Below, piece by piece: positions 62,977 through 64,000 of a stretch of 64,000 bases of DNA. Within the stretch, counting starts at the first letter, position 1, and the number at the start of each line of letters is the position of its first letter. The notes under the pieces were generated by a model, which saw only the letters and a program-made list of their open reading frames with translations, was not told where the DNA came from and ran no database searches. This DNA is from JAHJQZ01 sp963676075 (GTDB taxonomy: Bacteria > Pseudomonadota > Alphaproteobacteria > Rhizobiales > Devosiaceae), in the NCBI GenBank assembly GCA_963676075.2, contig CAXXNZ010000019.1, positions 16,909-80,908 of the forward strand, given 5' to 3'. The position numbers and the translations under genes were made by a program.

Positions 62977-63459
62977 TCAGGCCCTGCCGAGCATCTTCAT
63001 CAGGGCGTTGGACTTGAACCAGAACTGTTGGGCAAGGGCGCCGGCGACGTGCAAGAAGATGAGCGCCAGCAGCAGGTTCTTGACCAGGCCGTGAACGACA
63101 ATGCCGGTCTCGAGGCCGAAGAACCAGGCGAGGGAGCCCGACAGAGGCAGGAAGATCAGCGACAGGTAGATCAATCCCTGTGTGGCGCGGGCGAGGATGC
63201 GGGCCCAGCGCGGCTCGCCTTCAGGCAGGTCCGAGGCGCCGTGACGATACAGCAGCCAGAAGCGGTAGAGCATCAGCGCGAAGATCAGAATGCCGAAGGC
63301 GACGTGGATGTCGGGGCTCGGCACATCCGGAATGGTGCCCTGCATGCGGCCCTGCCAGAGCGCCGCGATCGAATCGTGGAACAGGTACTGGAAGGCGACT
63401 AGAGCAACGATGACCCAGTGCACGATGATCTGGGAGCGGGTGTAGAACTTGGTGGCCAT
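62977..63459 (-). CDS. Cytochrome b561 family protein
   Basis: 160 residues from the ATG complementary to 63457-63459 (GGAGG upstream). Four membrane helices with heme-ligand histidines (IIVHWVIVALVAFQY, DIHVAFGILIFALMLYRF, GIVVHGLVKNLLLALIFLHV). Small CybB-like proteins move electrons between quinol and periplasmic acceptors such as superoxide. A tandem paralogue lies just upstream at 63547-64000. Confidence 0.93.
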   Translation of the reverse strand: MATKFYTRSQIIVHWVIVALVAFQYLFHDSIAALWQGRMQGTIPDVPSPDIHVAFGILIFALMLYRFWLLYRHGASDLPEGEPRWARILARATQGLIYLSLIFLPLSGSLAWFFGLETGIVVHGLVKNLLLALIFLHVAGALAQQFWFKSNALMKMLGRA

Positions 63460-63484
63460 GACGGTTGCGCCTCCTCGGAACCTG

Positions 63485-63513
63485 AACTGTGTTACTGATA
63501 TAGAACACCAGTT
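63485..63513. promoter_or_regulatory. Imperfect palindrome before the first b561 gene
   Basis: AACTGTGTT (63485-63493) and AACACCAGTT (63504-63513) are inverted copies with one extra base. Position, between the b561 start (63459) and the upstream paralogue, fits an operator. Confidence 0.45.
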
Positions 63514-63546
63514 TGGTAGGCCTGTCAATTGTGCCCGGCGTCGCTG

Positions 63547-64000
63547 TCAGATCCGGCCGATCATGCGCATGATGACGTTGTTGTGGAGCCACAACTGCTG
63601 CACCAGGGCATAGGCGACGTGAAGGGCGATCACGACGAGCATGGCGATCTCGAGATTGGTGTGAAGCGCGGCGGCGGGCACGATCGTCCAGAACCAGGCG
63701 GCTGCGCCGGACAGCGGCACGGCGAGCAGCAGCACATAATAGAGTAGGCCCTGCAACGAGGCGGTGATGATTCTTTGCAGGCGCGGGGCGTTGCGTGAGG
63801 CTTCCGGCATGCCGTCCCTGAGGATGAGCGCGATGCGCCACAGCACCAGAACCAAGACGACGAGTCCGAAGAATACGTGGAAGACCAGGACCGGTTCGTT
63901 GGGAATCTTGCCGGCGACGCGGGCGTTCCAGATCGTCTGCACGAGGCCGTTGGCTATGTACTGGAAGAACACCAGGGCAACGATAAGCCAGTGCAGAAAG
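63547..64000 (-). CDS. Cytochrome b561 family protein (partial, N-terminus outside window)
   Basis: The frame is open to the right edge and reads FLHWLIVALVFFQYIANGLV at the edge, ending at 63547. Four helices and the histidines (FLHW, LVFHVFFGLVVLVLVLWR, ALHTNLEIAMLVVIALHVAY) match the neighbour, which it precedes by 87 bases in the same direction. Only the first ~15 residues are missing. The pair is a tandem duplication, probably cotranscribed or separately controlled by the palindrome in between. Confidence 0.92.
   Translation of the reverse strand, partial: FLHWLIVALVFFQYIANGLVQTIWNARVAGKIPNEPVLVFHVFFGLVVLVLVLWRIALILRDGMPEASRNAPRLQRIITASLQGLLYYVLLLAVPLSGAAAWFWTIVPAAALHTNLEIAMLVVIALHVAYALVQQLWLHNNVIMRMIGRI

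Noticed and set aside
1..64000. tRNA, rRNA, CRISPR arrays, insertion sequences
   Set aside because: I looked for cloverleaf-like ends, spaced repeats and transposase motifs by eye and found none; short or degenerate RNAs could be missed without a covariance search.

Overview
The window looks like a piece of a GC-rich alphaproteobacterial chromosome, most likely Hyphomicrobiales (Rhizobiales), possibly Devosiaceae-like. The evidence is the protein families (carB, greA, GH67 aguA, a rhizobial cyclase-type N-terminal domain, several GGDEF-EAL proteins), a RIME-like palindromic intergenic element at 33102-33207, and overall base composition. I saw no rRNA, tRNA, CRISPR array, insertion sequence or origin. 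The species assignment is inference.

Layout. 1-5 kb: the start of a peptidoglycan glycosyltransferase-like membrane protein with an altered catalytic motif, a possible PD-(D/E)XK nuclease-like orphan, a higBA toxin-antitoxin pair, a periplasmic binding protein and a nucleotidyltransferase. 5-12 kb: alpha-glucuronidase, a stand-alone AICAR transformylase domain, an MscS channel, an atypical SDR and a secreted hydrolase. 12-19 kb: GNAT, a frameshifted DUF3088 gene, greA, a TetR regulator beside a broken SnoaL-like gene, tryptophanase, a small secreted Cys protein and an AraC regulator. 18.5-22 kb: a TetR regulator with a clear double operator, divergent from two SDRs and an aldo/keto reductase. 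22-33 kb: cold-shock protein, TPR-methyltransferase, threonine aldolase, a diguanylate cyclase, CatB-type and GNAT acetyltransferases, carB and a second aldo/keto reductase. 33-50 kb: three GGDEF-EAL proteins, an ABC exporter, a THUMP RNA methyltransferase, yghU, a start-less cyclase-domain gene, cfa, motAB and an RHH protein. 50-64 kb: hydrolase plus HTH pair, a broken Glyoxalase_8-type gene, cpdB, ypfJ, a cupin, two GT32 plus Anp1-like glycosyltransferases with a YhiN flavoprotein, an F420-type reductase and two cytochromes b561.

How the genes work together. Four c-di-GMP enzymes and motAB lie within 25 kb, suggesting a surface/motility decision region. The two glycosyltransferases and yhiN form one translationally coupled operon. 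The SDR-SDR-AKR set is one TetR-controlled operon.

Most notable observation. Five times in this window a short 3'-terminal fragment of a gene lies 0.9-2.5 kb from the intact gene, in the same orientation, with one or two unrelated genes between: nucleotidyltransferase (2511-2640), greA (11860-11890), tnaA (18419-18499), aldo/keto reductase (35302-35361) and the THUMP methyltransferase (38600-38660). In four of the five the fragment lies beyond the 3' end of the intact gene. The longer fragments differ from the intact tails largely at synonymous positions, so they look like displaced old tails of divergent alleles rather than freshly decayed duplicates. I infer repeated insertion of foreign genes just behind the stop codon of a host gene, by recombination inside the host gene that replaces its 3' end. 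Several genes are also broken (DUF3088, SnoaL-like, Glyoxalase_8-like, an unknown gene at 35.4 kb), consistent with an accessory region in flux.
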